Positions 52,767 through 62,816 are shown, counted from the first letter of the stretch. The stretch is 64,000 bases of DNA from Bacteroidales bacterium (GCA_014800895.1 JAAVFG010000054.1:1-64000), one strand, 5' to 3'. Made by a program: numbers and translations. Notes: generated by a model from the sequence alone, not told the origin.

Positions 52767-54329
52767 ATGGAGAAAAAAATGGTGAAATATCCGATAGGTC
52801 AGCAGTCTTTTGAAGTGCTGCGTAAAGGCGGTTTCCTTTACGTGGACAAGACTATGTATCTTAATAAAATCGTGAACGGAAGTCAGTATTATTTCTTGGG
52901 GCGACCCCGTCGGTTCGGAAAATCCCTTTTCTTATCCACTCTCAAATCCTTTTTTGAGGGTAAGCGGGATCTATTCAAGGGGCTATATGCTGATTCAGTC
53001 GATTGGCAGTGGGAAACGTACCCTGTCTTATACCTTGACATGAACACGAGCAAGTATAAGGAGAAGGGTGATCTGGAAAGCGTATTGGATCGTCAGCTAA
53101 GAGAATGGGAAATATTATATAAAGTTGATGTAAAAGATACGCTCCCGGCTCAACGGTTTGCCACGATAATAAAATCAGCTTACCAACTGACCGGGAAAAG
53201 AGTGGTGATACTGGTAGATGAATATGATAAACCGCTTGTAAATAATATTCATGACAGAGCTACTTTTGACAAATACCGTAACGCCCTTGCAACTCTTTAT
53301 TCCAACTTCAAAAGCTCCGCTGATTACATCAGGCTGGTATTTCTCACAGGAGTGAGCCGATTTGGGAAACTTAGTGTCTTCTCTGATCTTAATAATCTCA
53401 GCGATATCTCCTTTACAAATGAATTTGCCGAAATATGCGGTATCACTGAAAAAGAGATCAGAGAAAATTTCCACGACGGGGTATATGACCTTGCTGAAGA
53501 GGATGAGATTAGTTTTGACGAGGAAATTGCAAAACTTAAGAAATGGTATGACGGTTATCATTTCACACCAAAATCTTCCGACCTCTATAATCCCTTCTCC
53601 TTGCTGCAGGTGCTGGCTTACAGACAATACTCCAACTATTGGATATCATCCGGCAATCCATCCATACTCGGAGAGCTGCTGAAGAAGACAGATACCGATT
53701 TGAAGGAGCTTTTGGACACGACATGTAATGAAAATACTCTTAACGGGTTGGATATCGACAATATCTCTCCTGAGGCTCTGCTATATCAGACCGGATATCT
53801 GACTATAAAGTCGTTTGATAAGCGCCGTATGATGTTCCGTCTCGGCATTCCTAATGAAGAGGTAAAACAAGGATTTTTTGAATTTCTCATTCCATACTAC
53901 TCTTCCCTGTCAAAGGCGAAGGTGATGCCCTTTATTTTCAATCTTATTGATGAAATGGAGGCAGGAAAGGTAGACGATTTCATGCTTCGCCTTACCTCTC
54001 TATTCGCAAGTTTCGGCCATGATTTGCAGTTTGATAATGAAAGGAATGTCCAGAATGCTTTGCTTTTGATTTTTTCTTTAGTCGGAATGCATGTGGAAGC
54101 AGAAGTACGCACTTCGGACGGACGTGTGGATATATTCGTCCGTACCACCAACTACTTTTACATTATTGAACTCAAATATGATAAATCGGCTGACGAAGCT
54201 TTGTCTCAAATCGAACAAAAGGAATATTATCTTCCCTGGGCTACTGACAGAAGAACTATTATCGAAATAGGAATAAACTATTCATCAAAGAAAAGGAGAA
54301 TAGAAAATTGGAAAAAACGAATCAGATAG
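52767..54329 (+). CDS. AAA-ATPase-like protein with C-terminal PD-(D/E)XK nuclease domain (DUF1703 type)
   Basis: The 520-residue protein begins MEKKMVKYPIGQQSFEVLRK and carries a phosphate-binding loop variant LGRPRRFGKSLFLSTL (~43-58), a Walker B strand VVILVDEYDKPL, and a C-terminal nuclease core GRVDIFVRTTNYFYIIELKY (Asp, then ExK). This matches the AAA-ATPase_like plus PDDEXK_9 architecture that is abundant in gut Bacteroidetes and often present in many copies per genome. Its role is not established; mobile-element or defence roles have been suggested. It is a single-gene unit. Confidence 0.88.
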   Translation: MEKKMVKYPIGQQSFEVLRKGGFLYVDKTMYLNKIVNGSQYYFLGRPRRFGKSLFLSTLKSFFEGKRDLFKGLYADSVDWQWETYPVLYLDMNTSKYKEKGDLESVLDRQLREWEILYKVDVKDTLPAQRFATIIKSAYQLTGKRVVILVDEYDKPLVNNIHDRATFDKYRNALATLYSNFKSSADYIRLVFLTGVSRFGKLSVFSDLNNLSDISFTNEFAEICGITEKEIRENFHDGVYDLAEEDEISFDEEIAKLKKWYDGYHFTPKSSDLYNPFSLLQVLAYRQYSNYWISSGNPSILGELLKKTDTDLKELLDTTCNENTLNGLDIDNISPEALLYQTGYLTIKSFDKRRMMFRLGIPNEEVKQGFFEFLIPYYSSLSKAKVMPFIFNLIDEMEAGKVDDFMLRLTSLFASFGHDLQFDNERNVQNALLLIFSLVGMHVEAEVRTSDGRVDIFVRTTNYFYIIELKYDKSADEALSQIEQKEYYLPWATDRRTIIEIGINYSSKKRRIENWKKRIR

Positions 54330-54471
54330 GTAATTGTCTTTTTCAATAATTAAAGTCCTCTTGCTTTTCTAATTCGTAAATTGCAACTATTTAATTAAGT
54401 TAATTTATTCTAATGAACGCTAAAGGAGATATTTATTCTTCCATAATGCTCACTATTTCGAGAAGAAATAC

Positions 54472-54479
54472 TAATTTTG
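54472..54479 (+). promoter_or_regulatory. -7 element of the DUF6242-porG-uppS-bamA cluster
   Basis: TAATTTTG, predicted start near 54486. It makes ATG 54503 a better start than 54488. No TTTG lies at the expected distance. Confidence 0.5.
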
Positions 54480-54502
54480 CAAGTTGAATGATATTTTATC
54501 GA

Positions 54503-56044
54503 ATGAAAAGAAAGGCATTACTTCAGTATTTTTCCAAATATATTCCCGCAACCTTCATGCTTGCGGCTATCTCATTATCTGCTGTTTCATGTAATGAGAA
54601 AACAACAGATGAGCCTGAAACAGATGAAACCGAAACAATCATATCCTTGCCTAATGTTGCAGTTTCCTCATTCTCTCTAAAAGGAGAAACCGGGGTAATG
54701 TCGCATCTTGACTCGGTCTTCTTCTCGGTTGATTTGGAAAACGGTGTGATTTTCAACGCTGATTCTCTCCCAAAAGGGGCGAAGATTGATAAACTTGTAG
54801 CCACTATCAAATATTCCGACTACATCACCTCAGCTAAAATCATAATGGATGGAGGCACAACCCGCCGCGATACAATCGACTATATCAAACATGCCGGCGA
54901 CTCCATTGATTTCACAGGTAATGTCCGTCTCGTTATCGCCACTGAGAAAGAGGAGATGAAGAAAACCTACACCATCAAGGTAAACGTGCATAAGGAGAAT
55001 CCCGATTCGCTTGTATGGACAGAGATGGCGCAGTCTCCCCTCCCCTCCCGTTTCGCTTCACCGGTAACACAGAAAAGCGTAGAACTGCATAATAAGGCGA
55101 TTTCAATCATTCAGGAAAATGATGGTTCTTATACTTTAGCCGCTACTGATGATTTATATGCCAACAGTTGGACTAAAGAGGAGCTTTCTTTACCATTCAC
55201 TCCCGATATCCGTTCTTTAGCCGCTTCGGAAAACAATCTCTTCATGCTGGATAATCAGGGAGCGCTCTATTCCTCTCCTGATGGAAAGAGCTGGACCCCT
55301 ACCGGTCAGACATGGGCAAGAATCATCGGAGGATATTCCGACACTGTTTTAGGACTCGCTTTCAACGACACCGGACTCGTTTACGCGCAATATCCAATAA
55401 AAGACTTGAATGTAATCCCGGTGGATGCTGACTTTCCAATCAATGAGATAAGCAACTTCGCCACCCATACAAATAAATGGTCGTCAAACCCCATCGGCTT
55501 CTTCTGCGGAGGCGCACTGTCAGACGGCACCCTCTCAGATGCGGCATGGGCGTTTGACGGCAGCAACTGGATTGCTTTATCCAAAGGAAATTTCCCAACT
55601 CTCAAGGGCGCGTCATTAGTGCCTTACCACGCTTTCCGTGCGACAGGGGCTTCCGGTATCACTCCGGTCGAGATCGATGCATGGTTTGTGATTGGCGGTC
55701 AACTCGCCGATGGCTCATTCAACCGTTGCATCTATATCTCCTACGATAATGGCGTGAATTGGAAGCGCGCAGACAGCGAACTATCCTTACCATCATTTAT
55801 TCCTGCTCTCACATCATTTGACAATATTGTGATGGCATCTTCCAAGGAGTCGAATATCACAGATGCCTGGACCACTTCCGCAAACCTCAAACGTCCCCGC
55901 GTAAGCTGGAGCGTTGACGGCGATATGCTCAAATGGGAATGTCCATACATCTATCTTATCGGTGGATTCAACAATGACATGACCCTTTCCAACACAATGT
56001 GGAGAGGAGTGATCAACCGTTTGGCGTCCGCTCCGATTATTTAA
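54503..56044 (+). CDS. DUF6242-like lipoprotein
   Basis: The 513-residue protein has a lipoprotein-type signal ending LSAVSCNEK, with Cys as the predicted lipidation site. It contains an N-terminal beta domain with a repeated YSDYITSAKI-type strand and a kelch/propeller-like C-terminal half (AASENNLFMLDNQGALYSSP, FVIGGQLADGSFNRCIYISY, LIGGFNNDMTLSNTMWRGVI). It resembles DUF6242, found next to porG and bamA in Bacteroidales. The promoter position favours ATG 54503 over 54488. Function unknown. Confidence 0.7.
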   Translation: MKRKALLQYFSKYIPATFMLAAISLSAVSCNEKTTDEPETDETETIISLPNVAVSSFSLKGETGVMSHLDSVFFSVDLENGVIFNADSLPKGAKIDKLVATIKYSDYITSAKIIMDGGTTRRDTIDYIKHAGDSIDFTGNVRLVIATEKEEMKKTYTIKVNVHKENPDSLVWTEMAQSPLPSRFASPVTQKSVELHNKAISIIQENDGSYTLAATDDLYANSWTKEELSLPFTPDIRSLAASENNLFMLDNQGALYSSPDGKSWTPTGQTWARIIGGYSDTVLGLAFNDTGLVYAQYPIKDLNVIPVDADFPINEISNFATHTNKWSSNPIGFFCGGALSDGTLSDAAWAFDGSNWIALSKGNFPTLKGASLVPYHAFRATGASGITPVEIDAWFVIGGQLADGSFNRCIYISYDNGVNWKRADSELSLPSFIPALTSFDNIVMASSKESNITDAWTTSANLKRPRVSWSVDGDMLKWECPYIYLIGGFNNDMTLSNTMWRGVINRLASAPII

Positions 56045-56069
56045 TCATAATCATTAATATCTCCTTATA

Positions 56070-56753
56070 TTGAAAGGATTGCATAAAATATTGCTCATCT
56101 TTTTTCTTACGCTGATTCCCCTTGGAGTTTCGGCGCAGGAGGATTATCGTTTCGATATAGGAGGCGGTATCGGCATGACCGGCTATCTCGGAGATGCCAA
56201 TACTTCTAACCTTTGGAGCCGCCCCGGATTTGACGCGGAGCTACTCTTCCGCTACCTTCCCAATCCCCGCTGGGGAATAAAGACCAATTTCTATGTCGGC
56301 ACTCTCAGCGGCGACTCCTCCAAAATGACGAATGTCTTCCCCGACGGGAACTCTTATAAATTCTCTACCACCTTCTTCGAACTTGGAGAAATGGCGGAAT
56401 TCAACTTCTTTAATTTCGGTATAGGTGAATCTTACCGGAAATTGAAGAGAATTTCTCCATATATCACAGCCGGTCTTGGTGTGACAGGTTGGAGTGTGGA
56501 AGGAAAATTCGGCGCCGCTCTCAATATTCCTATTGGTGTCGGCGTTAAATATAAACTCTCCGAAAGATGGGATCTCGGTTTTGAATTTCTTATGAAGAAG
56601 ACTTTTACCGACCGTCTCGACGGCGCGGATCTTGATGATCCGCAAGGTATCAAGTCATCGTTCATGAAAAATACCGATTGGTATTCCACCATGACAGTGA
56701 CCATCAGCTATCAATTCAGCAAACGATGTGCCACTTGTAATTACAAAGACTGA
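56070..56753 (+). CDS. PorG-like outer-membrane protein (DUF6089)
   Basis: The 227-residue protein uses a TTG start (56070-56072; no ATG is available before the signal peptide LLIFFLTLIPLGVSAQ). The body is an eight-stranded barrel-like domain: DIGGGIGMTGYLGDAN, YLPNPRWGIKTNFYVGTLSG, YITAGLGVTGWSVEGK, GVGVKYKLSERWDLGFEF. It matches the DUF6089/PorG family, which in Porphyromonas is the outer-membrane partner of the T9SS PorK-PorN ring (family knowledge). It lies 3 nt before uppS. Confidence 0.75.
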   Translation: MKGLHKILLIFFLTLIPLGVSAQEDYRFDIGGGIGMTGYLGDANTSNLWSRPGFDAELLFRYLPNPRWGIKTNFYVGTLSGDSSKMTNVFPDGNSYKFSTTFFELGEMAEFNFFNFGIGESYRKLKRISPYITAGLGVTGWSVEGKFGAALNIPIGVGVKYKLSERWDLGFEFLMKKTFTDRLDGADLDDPQGIKSSFMKNTDWYSTMTVTISYQFSKRCATCNYKD

Positions 56754-56756
56754 CAG

Positions 56757-57539
56757 ATGAACGACATAGCGACATTAACTAAAGACCTTGACCTTGCCCG
56801 CATCCCCGCGCATGTGGCAATCATCATGGATGGTAACGGCCGCTGGGCACGCCAACGGGCGATGATGCGTAGTGAAGGTCATGCAGAGGGGGTGAACAGC
56901 GTAAACCGCATCACCCGCTTCTCTTCCGATTTAGGTATAAAATACCTTACACTATATGCATTCTCCACCGAGAATTGGAAGCGTCCTCAGGCAGAGGTCG
57001 ATGCCCTCATGCATCTCATAGGCTGGACCATCCGCAAGGAGACTCCGGATCTCGTGAAGAATAATGTGAAGATTCATCTGTTGGGCGAAATAGAGCGTCT
57101 GCCGGAAAGCGTGCGCCAAGACCTGGAGGCAGGCAGAGAGGCTACTGAACACTGCACAGGTCTGAATCTTAACATCTGCCTTAGCTATTCCTCTCGCTGG
57201 GAGCTTACAAATGCGGCTCGAAAACTGGCGGAGAAAGTGAAACGCGGCGAACTCTCTCCTGAAGATATCACGGAAGAGAGTATTCAGGCAGAGCTCTCCA
57301 CTGCGGATATACCCGATCCCGATCTCCTTATCCGCACCGGCGGCGAAGAGCGTATCAGCAATTTCCTGCTTTGGCAATGTGCTTATTCGGAACTCTATTT
57401 CACACCCGTGCTATGGCCCGATTTCGACAATGAAGCTTTTGTCGAAGCACTTCGCTCCTTCCAAAACCGGGAACGTCGATTCGGAATGACCTCCGATCAA
57501 GTAAAAGCAAACGATAACCCCCATAATACTATCGATTAA
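56757..57539 (+). CDS. uppS: Isoprenyl transferase (undecaprenyl diphosphate synthase)
   Basis: The enzyme makes the C55 lipid carrier for peptidoglycan and O-antigen. The 260-residue protein has the cis-prenyltransferase motif IIMDGNGRWA with catalytic D25, LYAFSTENWKRP, and the C-terminal DLLIRTGGEERISNFLLWQ. It follows the porG-like gene by 3 nt and precedes bamA. Confidence 0.96.
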   Translation: MNDIATLTKDLDLARIPAHVAIIMDGNGRWARQRAMMRSEGHAEGVNSVNRITRFSSDLGIKYLTLYAFSTENWKRPQAEVDALMHLIGWTIRKETPDLVKNNVKIHLLGEIERLPESVRQDLEAGREATEHCTGLNLNICLSYSSRWELTNAARKLAEKVKRGELSPEDITEESIQAELSTADIPDPDLLIRTGGEERISNFLLWQCAYSELYFTPVLWPDFDNEAFVEALRSFQNRERRFGMTSDQVKANDNPHNTID

Positions 57540-57582
57540 AACGGTTGTTACTAACCCCCAAACCTCTCTCCCCTGACAGAAT

Positions 57583-60246
57583 ATGAAGCATCTTCTGACT
57601 TTCTCACTCCTTACCGCATCTTTGATTACCCCGCTTGGCAGCAAGGCTCTCGATATCAAGCTTGAGCCTAAAGCCGAGGCTGTCGATACTATCTATAATC
57701 CTGATATCATTTATTCGCCGATACCCCGCACTTACGAGATCGGCGGAATAAAGGTGAAGGGTATCCCCGAACAGGAACATTACCTTATCATCGGTTATTC
57801 AGGACTCTCCGAGGGAGATCGTGTCGAGATTCCGGGAGAGGAGATCACCCAGAGCGTGAAACGCTTCTGGCGACAGGGTCTATACTCCAAAGTGGAGATC
57901 AATGTTGAGAAGATTGCGGGCGACAAGGTCTATCTCGAGATTGACCTTCAGCGTCAGCCACGCATGTCGGAGATTCGTTTCGAAGGCATAAAGTCAGGAG
58001 AGAAGAAGGATCTCGAGCAGCGTCTCGGAATGGTGCCCGGTCAGCAGCTGACACCGAATATCATCGCTCGAGCCAAAACCATCACCGAGGATTTTTTTGA
58101 GAAAAAGGGCTTTAAGAATGCCGCCGTCTCCATCACCGAGATACCTGACCTCTCCAAAGAGAATCAGGTCATACTTAATGTGGCGGTCAATAAGAATTCA
58201 AAGGTGAAGGTGCATAAGATCTATATTGACGGCAATGAGATGCTCTCTGACAGAAAGATCAAGAATGCGATGAAGAAGACTAATGAGAAGGGGGATCTCA
58301 TCAAGCTCTTCAGCCAGAAGAAATTCGTGGACTCGGATTTTGCTGACGACCGCAACCGCATTATCGAAAAATATAACGAGCTGGGCTACCGCGACGCGAA
58401 GATAGTAAAAGATTCTATTGCACGCTATGATGACGGCACAGTTGATGTTTACCTCACTCTCGATGAGGGTAAGAAATATTATATCTCCGATATCTCATGG
58501 GTCGGCAATACCGTTTATCCTACCGAGACTCTCTCACAGGTATTAGGTATCTACCCGGGCGATGTCTATAACCAGAAGCTTCTCAATAAGCGCACTTCTG
58601 ACGATGAGGATGCCGTGTCAAGCCTCTATCTTGATAATGGTTATCTCTTCTTCAATCTTGTGCCTATAGAGGAGAAGATTCAGGGCGACAGCATCGCGCT
58701 GCAGATGCGTATTCTCGAGGGACCTCAGGCTAAGATCAACCGCGTGAATATCAATGGTAATGACCAGCTCTATGAAAAGGTGATCCGCCGTGAGCTCCGT
58801 ATCCGTCCGGGTGCCCTCTTCTCCAAGAGCGATATCATGCGCTCCATGCGTGAGATCGCCGCCGGAGGACACTTCAACCCCGAGACGATGAACCCAGAGA
58901 TTCAGCCTAACGAAAATGACGGAACTGTCGATATCACTCTCAACCTTGAGCAGAAAGCGAATGATAAGGTGCAGCTCTCTTTCGGTTGGGGTCAGACGGG
59001 TGTGACCGGACAGGTGGCTCTCTCATTCTCCAACTTCTCCATCAAGAATCTCTTCAACCCGAGCAGTTACAAGGGAATCATACCGCGTGGTGACGGTCAG
59101 ACCTTCTCCATCTCGGCTCAGACCAATGCCAAGTATTACCAGAGCTATAACATCTCTTTCTTCGATCCCTGGCTTGGAGGAAGCCGCCCCAATTCTCTAT
59201 CGGTATCTGTCGACTATAGCCGCTCCACAGGCATCAACTCCGCGTTCTATAACGAAAGCTATATGAACGCCTACCAGTATGCGTATTATAACACCGCCAC
59301 TTATAACCAGAATTATAATCCTTACGCCATCCAGAATGCCTACGATCCCAACAAGGTGCTTCAGCTCGCGGGTGTCAGCGTAGGTTTCGGAACACGCCTC
59401 ACATGGCCCGATGACTACTTCCAGTTCCAGGCTACTTTAGGTTACCGTTGGTATTACCTTAAGAATTGGGATTATCTCGTATATATGCGTAACGGCACAT
59501 CCAATTCACTCACACTTGGCTTGAACCTATCACGCACATCAATCGACAATCCTATCTATACACGTCGAGGATCATCTTTCTCTGTCGACATGACGCTTAC
59601 TCCCCCCGCTTCTCTCTTCGGAAAGAAGAACTGGGCGTTACTGGCAAAGGAAGCAGCCAATACAAATTCTGACCAGCAACAGCGCGAGGCAGCCCGCTCT
59701 CAGCTCTATAAATGGATCGAATATTGGAAACTCCGATTCAAGAGCAAGACATTTACCCCCCTCACCGACCCGAATGGAAACTATACGCTTGTCTTGATGA
59801 CCCGTGCCGACTTCGGTCTTTTAGGATCATGGAACAAGCACATCAAGACCCCCTTCGAGACATTCTATTTCGGTGGTGATGGTATGACGGGAAGCTATAC
59901 CTATGCTACAGAGACTATCTCGATGCGTGGTTATGAGAATGGTCAGTTCACACCGAGCTGGTATGAAGGCTATGCTTATGGCAAATTCACCATGGAGCTT
60001 CACTTCCCCTTCCTCCTCCAGCCCTCCACTACAATCTATGCCATTGCATTTGCGGAGGCGGGTAACTGCTGGACAAGCGTGAGCGACTTCGCTCCCTTCA
60101 ACCTGAAACGTTCCGCCGGCGTCGGTGCGCGTGTATATCTCTCCGTGCTCGGTTTCCTCGGAATTGACTGGGCATACGGTTTTGATAAGGTATGGGGACG
60201 TCGCGGAGGCTCACAGCTCCATTTCGTCCTCGGACAGGAATTCTAA
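57583..60246 (+). CDS. bamA: Outer-membrane protein assembly factor BamA
   Basis: BamA folds barrels into the outer membrane. The 887-residue protein has a signal peptide (LLTFSLLTASLITPLGSKAL), five POTRA domains (~residues 45-440: RQPRMSEIRFEGIKSGEKKD, KVHKIYIDGNEMLSDRKIKN, YYISDISWVGNTVYPTETL, INRVNINGNDQLYEKVIRRE) and a C-terminal Omp85 barrel ending LHFVLGQEF with the terminal Phe signal. The barrel has a Tyr/Asn-rich insertion (~560-600) common in Bacteroidetes. skp/ompH genes follow as usual. Confidence 0.95.
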   Translation: MKHLLTFSLLTASLITPLGSKALDIKLEPKAEAVDTIYNPDIIYSPIPRTYEIGGIKVKGIPEQEHYLIIGYSGLSEGDRVEIPGEEITQSVKRFWRQGLYSKVEINVEKIAGDKVYLEIDLQRQPRMSEIRFEGIKSGEKKDLEQRLGMVPGQQLTPNIIARAKTITEDFFEKKGFKNAAVSITEIPDLSKENQVILNVAVNKNSKVKVHKIYIDGNEMLSDRKIKNAMKKTNEKGDLIKLFSQKKFVDSDFADDRNRIIEKYNELGYRDAKIVKDSIARYDDGTVDVYLTLDEGKKYYISDISWVGNTVYPTETLSQVLGIYPGDVYNQKLLNKRTSDDEDAVSSLYLDNGYLFFNLVPIEEKIQGDSIALQMRILEGPQAKINRVNINGNDQLYEKVIRRELRIRPGALFSKSDIMRSMREIAAGGHFNPETMNPEIQPNENDGTVDITLNLEQKANDKVQLSFGWGQTGVTGQVALSFSNFSIKNLFNPSSYKGIIPRGDGQTFSISAQTNAKYYQSYNISFFDPWLGGSRPNSLSVSVDYSRSTGINSAFYNESYMNAYQYAYYNTATYNQNYNPYAIQNAYDPNKVLQLAGVSVGFGTRLTWPDDYFQFQATLGYRWYYLKNWDYLVYMRNGTSNSLTLGLNLSRTSIDNPIYTRRGSSFSVDMTLTPPASLFGKKNWALLAKEAANTNSDQQQREAARSQLYKWIEYWKLRFKSKTFTPLTDPNGNYTLVLMTRADFGLLGSWNKHIKTPFETFYFGGDGMTGSYTYATETISMRGYENGQFTPSWYEGYAYGKFTMELHFPFLLQPSTTIYAIAFAEAGNCWTSVSDFAPFNLKRSAGVGARVYLSVLGFLGIDWAYGFDKVWGRRGGSQLHFVLGQEF

Positions 60247-60313
60247 AATATTCCGGATTAGAAATCCATCACGGTTAAAAATAGAAATAGAAAACGATAA
60301 AAACAGAAATAAC

Positions 60314-60829
60314 ATGAAAAAGACACTATTAGCTTTCCTCTTCTGCGTAGCGTCAGCCATGACTCTTTGCGCTCAGAAATATGCACTCATCGACATGGAT
60401 TATATCCTTCGCAATGTCCCCTCCTACGAGATGGCTAACGAGCAGCTCAATCAGGTGTCGCAGCGATGGGAGAAAGAGGTCAACGCTATCTCCAAAGAGG
60501 CGGAGACAATGTTCAAGAATTATCAGTCGGAGATGGTTTTCCTCACAGACGACCAGAAGAAAAAGCGCGAGGAGGAGATTGTAGCTAAAGAGAAAGAAGC
60601 GACTGATCTCCGCTATAAATATTTCGGTCCGGAAGGGGAGCTTTACAAGAAACGTCAGTCTCTCGTGAAGCCTATCCAGGAGGATGTATATAATGCCGTG
60701 AAAGCGGTGGCTGAAGAGAAAGGATATGTCACAATTTTCGACCGCGCTTCCTCTCAGAGCATTGTGTATGCGAAGCCCTCTATCGATGTCAGCAATGAAG
60801 TGCTCGCCAAATTGGGATATTCCAAATAA
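60314..60829 (+). CDS. OmpH/Skp family periplasmic chaperone, first copy
   Basis: Skp holds unfolded outer-membrane proteins. The start at MKKTLLAFLFCVASAMTLCA gives 171 residues with a signal peptide, a small beta core (YALIDMDYILRNVPSYE) and long charged coiled coil (EEEIVAKEKEATDLRYKYF), ending VSNEVLAKLG. The longer frame from 60125 would overlap bamA by 122 nt. It lies 67 nt after bamA. Confidence 0.9.
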   Translation: MKKTLLAFLFCVASAMTLCAQKYALIDMDYILRNVPSYEMANEQLNQVSQRWEKEVNAISKEAETMFKNYQSEMVFLTDDQKKKREEEIVAKEKEATDLRYKYFGPEGELYKKRQSLVKPIQEDVYNAVKAVAEEKGYVTIFDRASSQSIVYAKPSIDVSNEVLAKLGYSK

Positions 60830-60925
60830 AATTTGTAATTTTGTCTATTCCCGACGGAATGGTATATTTTAAACTTTTTTATGCCGGGATAGTCAATAGA
60901 GAAGAATATTAAAATTAATAATAGA

Positions 60926-61423
60926 ATGATCAAGAAAATTTTACTTGCCGTTGCGCTCGCTATACCAATGTTCGTTTCGGCTCAGTCTCTCAAAGTAGGT
61001 GTTATCGATACAAACGCCGTGCTCGAAGCTTTACCCGACACTAAGACTGCCGAGGCTAAACTCGCCGAGACTTCCAAGAAATATGAGGATGAGTTTGCAA
61101 AGCTCCAGCAGGAGTTCCAGCGTCTCTACGAGGACTTCCAGAAGATGCCTGAAAACGAGCCCCAGGCTATCAAGGAGCGCAAGACCCGTGAGCTTGGCGA
61201 CATGCAGCAGAAAATTCAGACTTTCCAGGATAATGCTCACCAGGATCTTCAGCGTATGCAGCAGGAATTGATGAGCCCTATCATCGCTAAAGTGCGCAAC
61301 GCTATCGAATCAGTAGGTAAAGAGGGTGGCTATTCAGCCATTTCGGAGACAGGTGTCTTCATCTATTACGCTTCTCCTATCGAGGATATCACCGCAAAGG
61401 TGAAGACTAAACTCGGTCTCTAA
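60926..61423 (+). CDS. OmpH/Skp family periplasmic chaperone, second copy
   Basis: The 165-residue protein has a signal peptide (ILLAVALAIPMFVSAQ), the core KVGVIDTNAVLEALPDTKTA and a coiled coil (LAETSKKYEDEFAKLQQEFQ onwards). It has the same layout as the copy at 60314, 96 nt upstream, but is clearly diverged. Tandem skp genes after bamA are standard in Bacteroidales. A terminator follows. Confidence 0.92.
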   Translation: MIKKILLAVALAIPMFVSAQSLKVGVIDTNAVLEALPDTKTAEAKLAETSKKYEDEFAKLQQEFQRLYEDFQKMPENEPQAIKERKTRELGDMQQKIQTFQDNAHQDLQRMQQELMSPIIAKVRNAIESVGKEGGYSAISETGVFIYYASPIEDITAKVKTKLGL

Positions 61424-61455
61424 TCTCCTCCATTCCTACGGGTGGATAAAATATA

Positions 61456-61487
61456 ACGGAATCCCTCCCCGGGATTCCGTTTTTTTA
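61456..61487 (+). terminator. Terminator after the second skp gene
   Basis: ACGGAATCCC (61456-61465) and GGGATTCCGT (61471-61480) are exactly complementary with a 5-nt loop, followed by T7. Confidence 0.95.
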
Positions 61488-61587
61488 TTATTCTCCTTTT
61501 CTTCCCAATCTCAATATCCTTTTCCGAGCCTTCTCTCCCTCCTATAAAAAAGAAGGCAATCAAGACCCACTCTAATTAAAGAAAAAA

Positions 61588-62403
61588 ATGGTTCAAATCG
61601 GTGTTTTTGATTCAGGCTATGGCGGACTGACTATACTTCGGGAAATGCGTCGTCGACTCCCTCAATACGACTATCTCTATCTTGGCGATAACGCACGCGC
61701 TCCATATGGCACACGCAGTTTTGATGTTGTCCTCGACTTCACCCGCCAGGCTGTAGAGGAATTGTTCTCCCGCGGCTGCCGACTCGTGATCCTTGCATGC
61801 AACACCGCCTCCGCAAAAGCGCTACGCACCATCCAGCAGACTCTCCTCCCGGAGAAATACCCTGACCGGAGAGTGCTCGGCGTGATACGTCCTACTGCTG
61901 AAGTGATCGGAGATGTCACCGCTACCCGCCACATCGGAGTGCTTGCCACTCCCGGTACGATACAAAGCGAATCATACACACTCGAGGTGGCGAAGCTATT
62001 TCCGGATATCAAGGTCAATGAACTGGCGTGTCCGATGTTTGTCCCTCTTGTGGAAAATGAGGAGGCTACGGGACCCGGCGCGGATTATTTTGTGAAAAAG
62101 TATATCGATATGATAATGGAGAAGGATGAGCTGATTGACACACTCGTGCTTGCCTGCACACATTACCCCATCCTCTATCCGAAGATTCGCAGATATGCTC
62201 CCGAAAGAACCCGGGTGATAGCGCAGGGAGATCTTGTGGCTGACAGTCTCGCCGATTATCTGCTGAGACATCCGGAGATCGAGAGCAGATGCTCAAAAAA
62301 TGGAACAGTTGAATTTCTCACCACCGAAAGCGTTGAGAAATTCAACCATCTCGCATCTATCTTCGTAAAGGAAGATGTGGATGCACAAAGAATTTATCTT
62401 TAA
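61588..62403 (+). CDS. murI: Glutamate racemase
   Basis: MurI supplies D-glutamate for peptidoglycan. The 271-residue protein has FDSGYGGLTIL with D8, DNARAPYGTRS, the catalytic Cys in ACNTASAKALR and the second catalytic Cys in ACTHYPILYP. Length is typical. It begins 100 nt after the skp terminator. Confidence 0.95.
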   Translation: MVQIGVFDSGYGGLTILREMRRRLPQYDYLYLGDNARAPYGTRSFDVVLDFTRQAVEELFSRGCRLVILACNTASAKALRTIQQTLLPEKYPDRRVLGVIRPTAEVIGDVTATRHIGVLATPGTIQSESYTLEVAKLFPDIKVNELACPMFVPLVENEEATGPGADYFVKKYIDMIMEKDELIDTLVLACTHYPILYPKIRRYAPERTRVIAQGDLVADSLADYLLRHPEIESRCSKNGTVEFLTTESVEKFNHLASIFVKEDVDAQRIYL

Positions 62404-62433
62404 CTTCTGACAAGATAACTTTAATGAATAATT

Positions 62434-62494
62434 TATCTCAGTCAGCTTCTTAAATTATTACAATATATCTCTGTCAGTTTCTTATCTTATTACT
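62434..62494. repeat. Imperfect 32-bp tandem repeat before the small TPR gene
   Basis: TATCTCAGTCAGCTTCTTA and TATCTCTGTCAGTTTCTTA begin at 62434 and 62466. The second unit runs up to the ATG at 62495. Confidence 0.6.
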
Positions 62495-62770
62495 ATGAAT
62501 TCCGATTTTCAGACATTGAAAGACTCCCTCAAGCTCGCATCCTGGGAGGAGGCAGTCGCCAGGCTTTCCGACTATATCGCCGCTCATCCCGATGCGGAAG
62601 AGGCATATACCCTGCGCGGCATGAAATATTGGGGCGCCGGGAAGCGCAGCCTCGCCATAAATGATTATCTCTCGGCAATACGTATCAATCCCGACTCCTC
62701 CGCACGCCTCGCCCTTCAGGCAGCCACAGAGATATTGGATTACCGCAACAAGGATCTGTATAATCCCTGA
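62495..62770 (+). CDS. Small TPR-repeat protein
   Basis: The 91-residue protein has two TPR-like helical hairpins: ARLSDYIAAHPDAEEAYTLR and GMKYWGAGKRSLAINDYLSA followed by IRINPDSSARLALQ. It has no signal peptide, so it is cytoplasmic and probably binds a partner protein. It follows murI by 91 nt. The partner is unknown. Confidence 0.75.
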   Translation: MNSDFQTLKDSLKLASWEEAVARLSDYIAAHPDAEEAYTLRGMKYWGAGKRSLAINDYLSAIRINPDSSARLALQAATEILDYRNKDLYNP

Positions 62771-62816
62771 CAGTGCCTGCTCTTCCTCTCGTCCGAACGA
62801 CAATCATATCACTCAA

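Noticed and set aside
60125-60313. Longer start for the first skp gene
   Set aside because: It overlaps bamA and would hide the signal peptide that starts at 60314.
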